Under the pieces are notes generated by a model that had not been told where the DNA came from, did no database searches, and was given only the letters and a program-made list of their open reading frames with translations. Source: UBA1426 sp052034085 (GTDB lineage: Bacteria; Bacillota; Clostridia; Peptostreptococcales; Anaerovoracaceae). Taken from it: DNA of 64,000 nt. The stretch lies in assembly GCA_052034085.1 (NCBI GenBank), contig JBPOJA010000004.1:3177-67176 (forward strand). Reading direction: 5' to 3'. This document shows positions 37,308 through 45,492 of the stretch, in pieces (positions within the stretch are counted from its first letter, which is position 1; each line of letters starts with the position of its first letter). The position numbers were made by a program, and so were the translations under genes.

Positions 37308-38526
37308 GAACTTTGGTTCCTCCTTCCAAGTTCTGTTTGTGGATTGCCCTTATTTTCAGAGGCAAGGCAAAGAGATTAATGAAGCCTTCCGCATCCTTGT
37401 GGTCGTAAACTTCATCCTTGCTGAAGGTGGCAAATTCTTCGCTGTAAAGGGAATAATCTGATTTGGAAGCCACCGGTATGGCATTGCCTTTATATAACTT
37501 AACTTTAACAGTACCGGTCAGATCCTGCTGAGTTGAGTCCACAAATGCGTTTATGGCTTCTCTCAAAGGAGTAAACCAGAGGCCGTCATATACAAGCTGG
37601 GAATATTTCTGGGCAACGATGTTTTTATAGGCCATGGTGTCCCTGTCCAAAACCAGTTTCTCCAGGGCTGAATGTGCTTTATACAGCACCGTTCCTCCGG
37701 GAGTTTCATAAACACCCCTTGATTTCATGCCTACGAGACGGTTTTCTATTATGTCCACGGTTCCAACACCATTGTCCCCTGCCAATTTATTCAGCTTTGT
37801 GAGCAGTTCAACGGGACCCATTTTTTCTCCGTCGATGGCTACGGGAACACCCTTCTCAAAGTCAATGTCAATGAATGTAGCCTTATCAGGCGCATTTTCT
37901 ACCGTAACACTCATTTTCAGTATATCATCTTTATGCTGATTCCAGGGATTTTCCAGATTGCCTCCTTCGTGGCTGATGTGCCAGATATTCTGATCACGGC
38001 TGTAGATGTCCTCTTCAGTCTGGGCAATGGGAATATTCTTCTCTTTGCAGTAAGCTATACAGTCTTCTCTGGATTCAAGATCCCAGATTCTCCAGGGGGC
38101 TATGATTTTAATAGCTGGGTTTAATGCTTTTATGCTGGCTTCAAAGCGCACCTGGTCATTTCCTTTTCCGGTACAGCCGTGTGCAATGTAGAAAGCCCCT
38201 TCTTTTTCCGCCACCTCAACCAGTTTTTTTGCCATCAAAGGCCTGGCCATGGAGGTGCCCAGAAGATAGTCACCTTCGTATATGGCTCCTGCCTTGAGGG
38301 TAGGCCATATGTAACCGGTAATGAATTCTTCCCTTATATCAATAATATAAGCTTTTGATGCCCCTGTGGCATAGGCTTTTTTCTCAATCCTGTCAAAATC
38401 CTCATCCTGGCCGGCATTGAGACAGACAGCTATGACATCACTGTTATAGTGCTCCTTAAGCCAGGTCATTATGACTGAGGTATCAAGACCTCCCGAATAA
38501 GCCAGTACAATTTTTTCTTTAGCCAT
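37258..38526 (-). CDS. argG: argininosuccinate synthase
   Basis: Joins citrulline and aspartate with ATP to make argininosuccinate. 422 residues from an ATG preceded by GGAGG (TTATGGAGGAATAAC). An in-frame ATG 25 codons upstream has no ribosome site and gives a non-family N-terminus. The ATP-binding PP-loop YSGGLDTS is at 10-17; HGCTGKGNDQVRFE and the downstream citrulline/aspartate-binding segments are present. First gene of an argGH operon, divergent from murB across 193 bp. No argF, carAB or argR is in the window. Confidence 0.96.
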   Translation of the reverse strand: MAKEKIVLAYSGGLDTSVIMTWLKEHYNSDVIAVCLNAGQDEDFDRIEKKAYATGASKAYIIDIREEFITGYIWPTLKAGAIYEGDYLLGTSMARPLMAKKLVEVAEKEGAFYIAHGCTGKGNDQVRFEASIKALNPAIKIIAPWRIWDLESREDCIAYCKEKNIPIAQTEEDIYSRDQNIWHISHEGGNLENPWNQHKDDILKMSVTVENAPDKATFIDIDFEKGVPVAIDGEKMGPVELLTKLNKLAGDNGVGTVDIIENRLVGMKSRGVYETPGGTVLYKAHSALEKLVLDRDTMAYKNIVAQKYSQLVYDGLWFTPLREAINAFVDSTQQDLTGTVKVKLYKGNAIPVASKSDYSLYSEEFATFSKDEVYDHKDAEGFINLFALPLKIRAIHKQNLEGGTKVHETLERKILKGGEFIR

Positions 38527-38560
38527 GTTATTCCTCCATAAAATAAAACTTATGTGAGAA

Positions 38561-38589
38561 AGTATAACACTGCCTAAAGGATGATGCAA
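38561..38589 (-). promoter_or_regulatory. weak predicted argG promoter
   Basis: On the minus strand, TATACT lies 35 bp before the argG ATG, with TTGCAT 17 bp upstream. The -10 is good but the -35 is poor. About 28 bp further upstream, at 38618-38631, TGCAT-ATTT-ATTAA matches 12 of 14 positions of the ARG-box consensus (TGAATwwwwATTCA). That is suggestive only, as the region is AT-rich. Confidence 0.35.
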
Positions 38590-38663
38590 TAGGAATGTCA
38601 ATATTTATACAATAATTTTAATAAATATGCACACTTTTCCCGGAAGGGACTGTGACGGCTTTC

Positions 38664-38692
38664 TTTACATTGGCAATTGCAGAGAATATAAT
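38664..38692 (+). promoter_or_regulatory. predicted murB operon promoter
   Basis: TTTACA, a 17-bp spacer and a perfect TATAAT, with transcription expected near 38699. This fits the murB start at 38720 and excludes the upstream in-frame ATG at 38627. Confidence 0.75.
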
Positions 38693-38719
38693 GATATCAA
38701 GAATAGTCTCGGAGGAAAT

Positions 38720-39637
38720 ATGTTGAATAATGAAATTATAGCGTCCGGTCTGCGTGTAATTGCAGGAACTTCGAATGTAATTGAAAATGCGCCCATGAAG
38801 GAGTATACAACTTTTCGGGCGGGAGGAAATGCTGATATCATGGTTTTGCCGGAAGATGCTCATGCTTTGGCTGAAACCCTAAAGTTTTTGACCGAAGGAG
38901 ACATCCCTTTTTATGTAATGGGAGAAGGAAGCAATACTCTAGTAAAAGACGAGGGCTATCATGGAGTAATTGTAAAGATTGGCACATCCATGAGCAACAT
39001 TACTGTTTCAGACAGAAAAATCACAGCGGAGAGCGGAGCGTTAATAAAAAAAGTGTCGCAGTCTGCCCTGGAGGCAGGGCTTTCAGGCCTGGAATTCGCC
39101 ATAGGCATACCGGGCAGCGTTGGGGGAACCAGCTTCATGAATGCTGGAGCCTATGACGGAGAAATGGCAAAAGTAGTTGAATCGGTTAAAGTACTGGAAA
39201 GAGACGGGAGCCGGATTTTTGACCTGAGGGTCGAAGAACTGGATTACGGATACAGAACAAGCCGGATTATGAAAGAAGGAATTATTGTCCTGTCCACTGT
39301 TTACAGTCTGGAACCGGGAAATCCCGAGATGATAAAATCAAAGATGGAAGAATTTCAATCGAGGCGCAAGCAGAAACAGCCCCTGGAGTATCCAAGCGCC
39401 GGCAGCTTTTTCAAAAGACCTCCCGGAAATTTTGCAGGAACCCTCATCGAGAAGGCTGGGCTTAAAGGCGCAAAGGTTGGGGGCGCCATGGTATCCACTT
39501 TGCATGCAGGCTTCATAATCAATACGGGAGGAGCCACTGCCGCAGATATCATAAGCCTGAAAAATCTGGTTCAGGAAAAAGTATACGAAATGTCAGGCAT
39601 TAGGCTGGAACCTGAAGTCAGGATTATTGGCGGTTAG
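38720..39637 (+). CDS. murB: UDP-N-acetylenolpyruvoylglucosamine reductase
   Basis: FAD enzyme that reduces UDP-GlcNAc-enolpyruvate to UDP-MurNAc with NADPH, in cytoplasmic peptidoglycan precursor synthesis. 305 residues from an ATG with GGAGG at 38711-38715. FAD-binding segments YTTFRAGGNADIM, GEGSNTLVKDEGY and GLEFAIGIPGSVGG are visible, as are the proton-donor Ser region YPSAGSFFKRP and the C-terminal Glu in LEPEVRIIGG. The length and order fit the short (type II) MurB. It heads the murB-PHP-rapZ group found widely in Firmicutes, with 3 nt to the next gene. Confidence 0.96.
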   Translation: MLNNEIIASGLRVIAGTSNVIENAPMKEYTTFRAGGNADIMVLPEDAHALAETLKFLTEGDIPFYVMGEGSNTLVKDEGYHGVIVKIGTSMSNITVSDRKITAESGALIKKVSQSALEAGLSGLEFAIGIPGSVGGTSFMNAGAYDGEMAKVVESVKVLERDGSRIFDLRVEELDYGYRTSRIMKEGIIVLSTVYSLEPGNPEMIKSKMEEFQSRRKQKQPLEYPSAGSFFKRPPGNFAGTLIEKAGLKGAKVGGAMVSTLHAGFIINTGGATAADIISLKNLVQEKVYEMSGIRLEPEVRIIGG

Positions 39638-39640
39638 AAA

Positions 39641-40408
39641 ATGGATAGATATTTGCCCGAAACAGAAAAATACAGAATGATATATGATATCCACACCCAT
39701 ACGGTTTTCTCGCATGGCAAGGGGAGCATTGAGGACAATGTGAAAGCGGCTTTAGCCAGGGGACTTTCAACCATAGGCATTGCAGATCATGGCCCCGGAC
39801 ATCTTTTTTACGGAGTGAAGAGGAAGAGTTTCCCCATTATGAAAGCGGAAGTTGAAAGATTGAAGAAAATTTATGAGGACATTGAAATTGTTCTTGGTGT
39901 GGAGGCAAATATTATAAATCTGTCCGGGAAACTGGATTTGCTGGAAAAAGATTATGAGCACCTGGACTATGTTCTCGCAGGTTATCACTACGGTTTGTTT
40001 GGAGAAAATCTATTTTTCGGCATGTGTTTGCAGCTATCCAATCTGCTTAGTCAGAAATTACATATGCTGAGCTGGAAAAAACTGAAACTTCGCAACACAG
40101 ATCTGGTCATCAAAGCGCTGCATGAAAATAATATCAAGGTGCTGACTCATCCGGGGGATAAGGGACCCTTCGATCTTCTGCCCATAGCACAGGCATGTAA
40201 GGAGAAGGGCACACTGATGGAAATAAGCACCTGGCACCATGCACCTACAAAGGAAGAACTTAGTTCTTTGGCACATACGGGAGTAAGATACATCATAAGC
40301 AGCGATGCCCACAGCCCGGAAAGGGTGGGCACATTTGCTCCGGGCCTGGTCAGGGCGCTGGAAGCCGGCATAGATCCTGCGGAAATTGATAATATAGAGG
40401 AGGTATAA
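39641..40408 (+). CDS. PHP-domain metal-dependent phosphoesterase
   Basis: 255 residues of the polymerase and histidinol phosphatase (PHP) fold, YcdX-like. Metal-ligand motifs in order are YDIHTHT (H18, H20), GIADHGPGH near 47-55, HPGD and SSDAHSPE near the end. Likely a cytoplasmic phosphatase, substrate unknown. It lies between murB (3-nt gap) and rapZ (1-nt gap), a common placement in Clostridia. Histidinol-phosphatase activity is possible but there are no his genes here. Confidence 0.85.
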   Translation: MDRYLPETEKYRMIYDIHTHTVFSHGKGSIEDNVKAALARGLSTIGIADHGPGHLFYGVKRKSFPIMKAEVERLKKIYEDIEIVLGVEANIINLSGKLDLLEKDYEHLDYVLAGYHYGLFGENLFFGMCLQLSNLLSQKLHMLSWKKLKLRNTDLVIKALHENNIKVLTHPGDKGPFDLLPIAQACKEKGTLMEISTWHHAPTKEELSSLAHTGVRYIISSDAHSPERVGTFAPGLVRALEAGIDPAEIDNIEEV

Positions 40409-40409
40409 G

Positions 40410-41258
40410 ATGGAATTTGTCATAGTTACAGGCCTTTCAGGATCAGGGAAAACTCAGGCAATGAACTGTCTGGAAGATCTGGGATATTATTGCGTCGACA
40501 ACCTGCCTCCACAGCTGATGACTGACTTCATCCAGCTTACAAAAGAAAGCAACAGAAGGATTGAAAAGGCCGCTTTCGGCATTGATGTGCGCGGGGGTGA
40601 ATTCTTCGATGAACTAAAAGACAGTCTGGATGAATTTAAAAGAGAGAATATGGACTGCAAGGTGCTTTTTTTAGAGGCTTCCGATGAGGTTCTCATCAGA
40701 CGGTATAAAGAAACCAGAAGAGCACATCCTCTTTCACCTGAAGGCAGAGATATTAAAGCCGGTATTTTGGCAGAAAGAGAAAGATTATCTGAAATCAGGG
40801 AGATGGCCGATTTCATTATTGACACTTCAGGCATGAAAGTTGCCAGGCTTCATGAAGCGCTGCAAAAGATTCTGTCGGTGGAAGGAGATACCGGCTTCAC
40901 TCTGACCATAATGTCTTTTGGCTTTAAAAACGGAATACCCTCCGAAGCTGATTGTGTTTATGACCTGAGATTTATCCCCAATCCATTTTATGTGGCCAGC
41001 TTAAAAAAGCTGACAGGCAACAACAAAAAAGTCAGCGAATATGTAATGTCTCAGCCGATAACAAGTGATTTTGTCCAGAACTATTATGACCTGATTGAAA
41101 AACTGATTCCGTATTATATTAAAGAAGGCAAGACAAGACTGGTGGTAGCCTTCGGATGCACGGGAGGCCGCCACAGATCAGTGGCCATAGCGAATCTGTT
41201 TTCAGAAAAGCTGAAAGGAGATGGACGGCGTGTATTGACCGTTCACAGGGATCTGTAA
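40410..41258 (+). CDS. rapZ: RapZ/YvcJ family nucleotide-binding protein
   Basis: 282 residues. Walker A GLSGSGKT is at 8-15, followed by DLGYYCVDNLPP. The C-terminal RapZ domain has VAFGCTGGRHRS, which binds a metabolite or amino-sugar signal in Enterobacteria. In E. coli RapZ is an RNase adaptor for small RNAs; in Bacillus YvcJ is a nucleotide hydrolase linked to competence. Here it is coupled to the PHP gene. The usual downstream yvcK is absent, replaced by a BKACE gene before whiA. Confidence 0.93.
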   Translation: MEFVIVTGLSGSGKTQAMNCLEDLGYYCVDNLPPQLMTDFIQLTKESNRRIEKAAFGIDVRGGEFFDELKDSLDEFKRENMDCKVLFLEASDEVLIRRYKETRRAHPLSPEGRDIKAGILAERERLSEIREMADFIIDTSGMKVARLHEALQKILSVEGDTGFTLTIMSFGFKNGIPSEADCVYDLRFIPNPFYVASLKKLTGNNKKVSEYVMSQPITSDFVQNYYDLIEKLIPYYIKEGKTRLVVAFGCTGGRHRSVAIANLFSEKLKGDGRRVLTVHRDL

Positions 41259-41327
41259 TATAATAATGTTAAGTAAATAACGAGGTTTCAATACGCATAT
41301 CTTGAGTTAACAAAAGGAGTGGTGTCC

Positions 41328-42149
41328 ATGGAAAAATTGATTATAACAGCCGCAATTTGCGGAGCGGAAGTAACTAAAGAACAGAATCCGGCAGTCCCGT
41401 ATACGATTGAGGAGATTGCTAGAGAAGCAAAATCCGCCTATGATGCCGGAGCATCCATTATTCACCTGCATGTGCGCTGGGATGACGGAACCCCTACTCA
41501 GGATACAGGAAGGTTTCAGGAGGCCGTAGATGCCATTTATAAAGTGTGCCCTGATGTAATCATACAACCTTCCACAGGCGGAGCCGTAGGGATGACAGAT
41601 CTTGAAAGGCTGGCCTCTATTGATATCAACCCCACGCCGGAAATGGCAACCCTTGACTGCGGCACCCTGAATTTTGGCGGCGATGAGATTTTTGTCAACA
41701 CTGATAATACCATAGCAAATTTTGCCCAGATAATGAAAGATAAGGGAATCAAGCCTGAAATCGAAGTCTTTGACAAAGGTATGATAGATATTGCCCTGAG
41801 AATGGATAAGAAAGGCCTGCTGGTTCACCCCCTGCACTTCGATTTCGTTCTGGGTGTCCAGATGAGCGCAACACTGCGGGATCTGGCTTTTATGGTGGGC
41901 AGTATTCCGCAGGAATCCACATGGACCGCCTGTGCCATCGGAAGATATAACTACGATATAGCTGCCGGTGCAATCATAATGGGAGGTAATGTCAGAGTGG
42001 GATTTGAGGACAGCCTCTATCTGCGTAAGGGTGTTTTAGCGGCCAGTAACGGTGAAATGGTGGAAAAAGTAGTTGCTTTGGCAAATTTGCTGGGAAGAGA
42101 AATTGCAACACCTGATGAGGCCAGAAGGATTTTAAGCATAGGTAAATAA
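41328..42149 (+). CDS. kce: 3-keto-5-aminohexanoate cleavage enzyme-like (BKACE/DUF849)
   Basis: BKACE proteins condense a beta-keto acid with acetyl-CoA and split out acetoacetate; the founding member acts in lysine fermentation. 273 residues from an ATG with AAAGGAGT upstream. The zinc ligands expected from the Kce structure are in place: H46 and H48 in IIHLHVRWDDG, and Glu227 in VGFEDSLYLRKG. PSTGG (81-85), near the substrate carboxylate site, is present. No other lysine-fermentation gene (kdd, kal, kam) is in the window, so the substrate is uncertain. It ends at a strong terminator, so it closes the murB transcript. Confidence 0.82.
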   Translation: MEKLIITAAICGAEVTKEQNPAVPYTIEEIAREAKSAYDAGASIIHLHVRWDDGTPTQDTGRFQEAVDAIYKVCPDVIIQPSTGGAVGMTDLERLASIDINPTPEMATLDCGTLNFGGDEIFVNTDNTIANFAQIMKDKGIKPEIEVFDKGMIDIALRMDKKGLLVHPLHFDFVLGVQMSATLRDLAFMVGSIPQESTWTACAIGRYNYDIAAGAIIMGGNVRVGFEDSLYLRKGVLAASNGEMVEKVVALANLLGREIATPDEARRILSIGK

Positions 42150-42163
42150 TCATCACAGCCTAT

Positions 42164-42211
42164 AAAAGACCTGAGGCCCGGGTATGTAGTTATATGCGCC
42201 TTAGGTCTTTT
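42164..42211 (+). terminator. terminator after the BKACE gene
   Basis: AAAAGACCTGAGGC (42164-42177) pairs with GCCTTAGGTCTTTT (42198-42211), with one wobble across a 20-nt loop. A- and T-rich ends suit both directions. It also covers an in-frame upstream ATG of whiA, arguing for the later GTG start. Confidence 0.75.
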
Positions 42212-42256
42212 GTCATCTTCAGACTATCCAAATACGCAAGGGGGAGGGTTGGTCCC

Positions 42257-43198
42257 GTGTCATTTTCATCAGATGTAAAAAAAGAAATAGTGAGAATGGA
42301 AAGGGATAAAAAATGTTGCATATTAGCAGAAATAGCCGGTTTTATTCGCATGTGCGGCATTCCGTCCGCAGATGAAAATGGTATGGAGCTAACCGTAACC
42401 ACGGAAAACCCTGCATCAGCAAGGCTCATACTTAAGCTTATTAAAGACTATTTTGAAACCAATATTGTTCTTACAATCAATCAGAACAAGGCCCTGAAAA
42501 AAAAGCGGGTTTATGAGCTTCACATAGATTCTTCAAACAATGGGGAGCAGATTTTAAGGGAAATTGGCATGCTGAAAGTAAAGGAGGGACAAAATTATTT
42601 TCCCGAGGAAATATCGGCAGACATAATCAGGACCAGGTGCTGCAAAAGAGCTTTTTTAAGAGGGGCATTTCTTGGGGCAGGTACCGTAAGCCATCCTGAA
42701 AAAGGCTATCATATGGAAATAGTATGTGCCGGCGAAGCTCTGGCCAGTGACATAAGAAGGCTTATAAACAGCTTTGGCCTTAAAAGCAAAGTTGCGGCAA
42801 GAAGGAATAGTTATATAGTGTACCTTAAGGAAAGTGAGCAAATCAGCGATTTTCTGGCACTGGTAGGTGCAGGCAATCAGGTGCTGGAATTTGAAAATGT
42901 GAGGATTATCAAAGAGCTGAGAAACAAAACAAACAGAATTGTGAACTGCGAAAGTGCAAATCTGGATAAAACTGTTGACAGCGCAGTCAGACAGATAGAA
43001 ACCATTAAGAAACTGGACCAGTCTCTGGGGCTGGATAATCTTCCGGTCAGACTGAAGGAACTGGCCCGGCTCAGACTTGAAAATCCGGAAAGTTCACTGG
43101 CGGAGCTGGGCCAGATGTTAAATCCCCCTTTGCAAAAATCAGGGGTAAATCACAGGTTCAGAAAGCTGGAGGAAATGGCCTGCAGAATAAAAACTTGA
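42257..43198 (+). CDS. whiA: DNA-binding protein WhiA
   Basis: 313 residues. The N-terminal domain has a LAGLIDADG homing-endonuclease fold without the nuclease residues; the C-terminal helix-turn-helix is in SLAELGQMLNPPLQKSGVNH. WhiA controls sporulation in actinomycetes and affects division and chromosome segregation in Bacillus. I chose GTG at 42257 because GGGGGAGGG (42240-42248) precedes it and MSFSSDVKKEI is the family N-terminus; an upstream ATG at 42194 lies in the terminator. 15 nt separate it from the Memo-AMMECR1 gene. Confidence 0.94.
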   Translation: MSFSSDVKKEIVRMERDKKCCILAEIAGFIRMCGIPSADENGMELTVTTENPASARLILKLIKDYFETNIVLTINQNKALKKKRVYELHIDSSNNGEQILREIGMLKVKEGQNYFPEEISADIIRTRCCKRAFLRGAFLGAGTVSHPEKGYHMEIVCAGEALASDIRRLINSFGLKSKVAARRNSYIVYLKESEQISDFLALVGAGNQVLEFENVRIIKELRNKTNRIVNCESANLDKTVDSAVRQIETIKKLDQSLGLDNLPVRLKELARLRLENPESSLAELGQMLNPPLQKSGVNHRFRKLEEMACRIKT

Positions 43199-43213
43199 GA
43201 AAAGGAGAAGGAG

Positions 43214-44599
43214 ATGTCTGTTTTAGCAGCATATATAATGCCCCATCCGCCCCTGGCCGTGCCGGCAGTCGGAAGGGGGCAGGAGAGAAAGATAAGAGCT
43301 ACTCTCGCAGCCTTTGAAAAGGCGTCAATAGAAATCGGACAGCTTAAGCCTGATACAATTGTTCTCATTTCCCCTCATTCCGTAGTGTACAGCGATTACA
43401 TCCATATTTCGCCGGGAGCTTACGGAGAAGGGGATTTTTCCATGTTTGGAGACAGGACTGTTAAAATGAGGGCAAAATACGATGAAGATCTTGTTGCTGA
43501 ACTTTCTCAACTGGCATTTGAGGAAGGCTTCCCTGCAGGAACTTTGGGTCAGCGTGATGCGAAAATGGATCATGGCACATTGGTTCCCCTTTACTTCGTG
43601 GAACAATATCTGAAGGACTATAAGCTGGTCAGGGCCGGAGTCTCGGGTTTGAGCTCAACAGACCACTATCACTTTGGAAAGCTTGTTGCCAGGGCTGCAG
43701 AAAAACTAGGCAGGAACATTGTCGTGATAGGCAGCGGAGATCTTTCGCACAGGTTATTGGAAGACGGACCTTACAGCTATGCTCCCGAGGGCCCCGCATT
43801 CGATGACAAAATAACCAAAGCCATGGAAAAAGGAGATTTTCTGCAGTTTTTCGGGTTCAGCGATGAGGATTGTGATGCAGCCGGTGAATGCGGCCTGAGA
43901 TCTTTTCTGGTTATGGCGGGAAGCCTGGACGGCAAAGCTGTGAAATCAAATCTTCTCTCTTATGAGGGACCATACGGGGTTGGCTATGCCGTGGCTTCAT
44001 TCCACCCGGAAGGCAATGACGAGAAAAGGCGTTTTGACCGGATATTTGAGGAAAAATCAGAAGAGGAGCTGTTTTCGATCAGGAAAAATGAAGGAGACCT
44101 GGTAAAACTGGCGAGGCTTTCTCTTGAAAGTTATGTAAATACGGGGAAATATATAAAGCCGGGCGAAGAACTGTCAGAAGAACTTCTCCATATCAGAGCG
44201 GGAGCGTTTGTAACCCTTTATAAGGATGGCCGTTTGAGAGGTTGCATAGGAACCATAGAGCCGGTTCAAAAAAATCTTGCTGAGGAGATAATACATAATG
44301 CAGTCAGTGCGGGGACCGGAGATCCAAGGTTCGAACCTGTAAAAAAAGGGGAACTGGATCAGCTGATTTACAGCGTGGATGTCCTGGGCAAACCGGAGCC
44401 GATAGATTCAAAGGAACAGCTTGACCCCGAAAAATACGGAGTAATAGTCAGTAAAGGTTATAAACGCGGGCTCCTGCTACCTAATCTGGAGGGCATCGAT
44501 ACAGTGGAGGAACAGTTGGAAATTGCTTTGAGAAAAGCCGGGATTTCACCGGGAGAAAAATATATGATGGAAAGATTCCAGGTGGTGAGGCACAAGTGA
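43214..44599 (+). CDS. AmmeMemoRadiSam protein: Memo (LigB-like) + AMMECR1 fusion
   Basis: 461 residues. The N-terminal half (about 5-275) is a Memo/class III extradiol dioxygenase-like domain with MPHPP (H11), ISPHS (H55), MDHGTLVPLYF and IGSGDLSHR. The C-terminal half (about 290-455) is an AMMECR1 domain with the signature LRGCIGTIEP near 341-350. The two occur with a radical SAM protein in the AmmeMemoRadiSam system of bacteria and archaea. Its reaction is unknown as far as I know. GGAGAAGG precedes the ATG. The stop overlaps the GTG start of the radical SAM gene. Confidence 0.9.
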   Translation: MSVLAAYIMPHPPLAVPAVGRGQERKIRATLAAFEKASIEIGQLKPDTIVLISPHSVVYSDYIHISPGAYGEGDFSMFGDRTVKMRAKYDEDLVAELSQLAFEEGFPAGTLGQRDAKMDHGTLVPLYFVEQYLKDYKLVRAGVSGLSSTDHYHFGKLVARAAEKLGRNIVVIGSGDLSHRLLEDGPYSYAPEGPAFDDKITKAMEKGDFLQFFGFSDEDCDAAGECGLRSFLVMAGSLDGKAVKSNLLSYEGPYGVGYAVASFHPEGNDEKRRFDRIFEEKSEEELFSIRKNEGDLVKLARLSLESYVNTGKYIKPGEELSEELLHIRAGAFVTLYKDGRLRGCIGTIEPVQKNLAEEIIHNAVSAGTGDPRFEPVKKGELDQLIYSVDVLGKPEPIDSKEQLDPEKYGVIVSKGYKRGLLLPNLEGIDTVEEQLEIALRKAGISPGEKYMMERFQVVRHK

Positions 44600-45426
44600 A
44601 TGAGAGAATCCTTTGCCCTGTCTGCCCGAGGAAGTGCCGGCTGGCCCCCGGTGAAAGAGGTGTATGCGGCGCAAGGATTAATTTGAATGGTAAAATAGTA
44701 CAGGAAAGTTATGGCGCCGTTACTGCCATTGCTCTCGATCCCATCGAAAAAAAACCCTTGCGGATGTATAAACCGGGCAGCACCATATTGTCTGTAGGCA
44801 GTTACGGCTGCAATTTGCGCTGTTCGTTTTGTCAGAATTATCATATTTCCATGATCAGGGAAAACCCGGTCCACAACAAAATGAGTCCGGAAATGCTTGT
44901 CAAGGAGGCGGAAAAGTACAAAATGCTGGGTAATATAGGCCTGGCTTATACTTATAATGAACCTCTTATAGGCTATGAATTTGTCAGAGACTGCGCCAAT
45001 CTAATTAAACTGGCGGGCATGGATAATGTTGTTGTAACCAACGGATATATAAACGAGGAACCTTTTATGAAGCTACTTCCGCTGATAGATGCCTTTAATA
45101 TTGACTTGAAAGCGTACAATCAGATATTTTACAGAAAAATCGGTGGCGACTTGGAAACGGTAAAAAATACCATATCCCTGGCCGCAGAAAAGGCTCATGT
45201 TGAAGTAACCTGCCTGATAATTGAGGGTGAAAATGATGACGAGGAGGAAATCAGGCAAATGGCGCATTGGATTTCGTTCATTAATCCGGCAATCCCCCTG
45301 CACCTGTCCAGATTTTTCCCCGCCTATAAAATGATGGATAAAAATGCAACCAGGGCTGGAACTATTAAAAGGCTGGCTGCCATTGCCGGTGAATATCTGC
45401 CCAATGTTTTCTTGGGAAATATTTGA
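44596..45426 (+). CDS. amrS: AmmeMemoRadiSam system radical SAM enzyme
   Basis: 276 residues, GTG start overlapping the previous stop by 4 nt. The radical SAM cluster motif CNLRCSFC is at 72-79 (C72, C76, C79). Extra cysteines C7, C10, C14 and C24 near the N-terminus (CPVCPRKC) suggest a second metal site. The fold resembles pyruvate formate-lyase-activating enzymes (VTNGYINEEP, FNIDLKAYN). The substrate is unknown; its partner is the upstream Memo-AMMECR1 fusion. Confidence 0.9.
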   Translation: MNERILCPVCPRKCRLAPGERGVCGARINLNGKIVQESYGAVTAIALDPIEKKPLRMYKPGSTILSVGSYGCNLRCSFCQNYHISMIRENPVHNKMSPEMLVKEAEKYKMLGNIGLAYTYNEPLIGYEFVRDCANLIKLAGMDNVVVTNGYINEEPFMKLLPLIDAFNIDLKAYNQIFYRKIGGDLETVKNTISLAAEKAHVEVTCLIIEGENDDEEEIRQMAHWISFINPAIPLHLSRFFPAYKMMDKNATRAGTIKRLAAIAGEYLPNVFLGNI

Positions 45427-45451
45427 AATATCAGTATTTAACGTGTATAAT
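45423..45451 (+). promoter_or_regulatory. predicted promoter of the flavoprotein-pckG cluster
   Basis: TTGAAA, a 17-bp spacer and a perfect TATAAT. The -35 overlaps the amrS stop codon. A GAAGGAGG ribosome site follows before the ATG at 45493. Confidence 0.7.
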
Positions 45452-45492
45452 AATATGATGTGTATAGGTAGGAAGCGAAGGAGGTCTCCGGT

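Noticed and set aside
42194..42256. N-terminal extension of WhiA from an upstream ATG
   Set aside because: That ATG lies within the BKACE terminator hairpin and has no Shine-Dalgarno sequence; the GTG at 42257 matches the family start.
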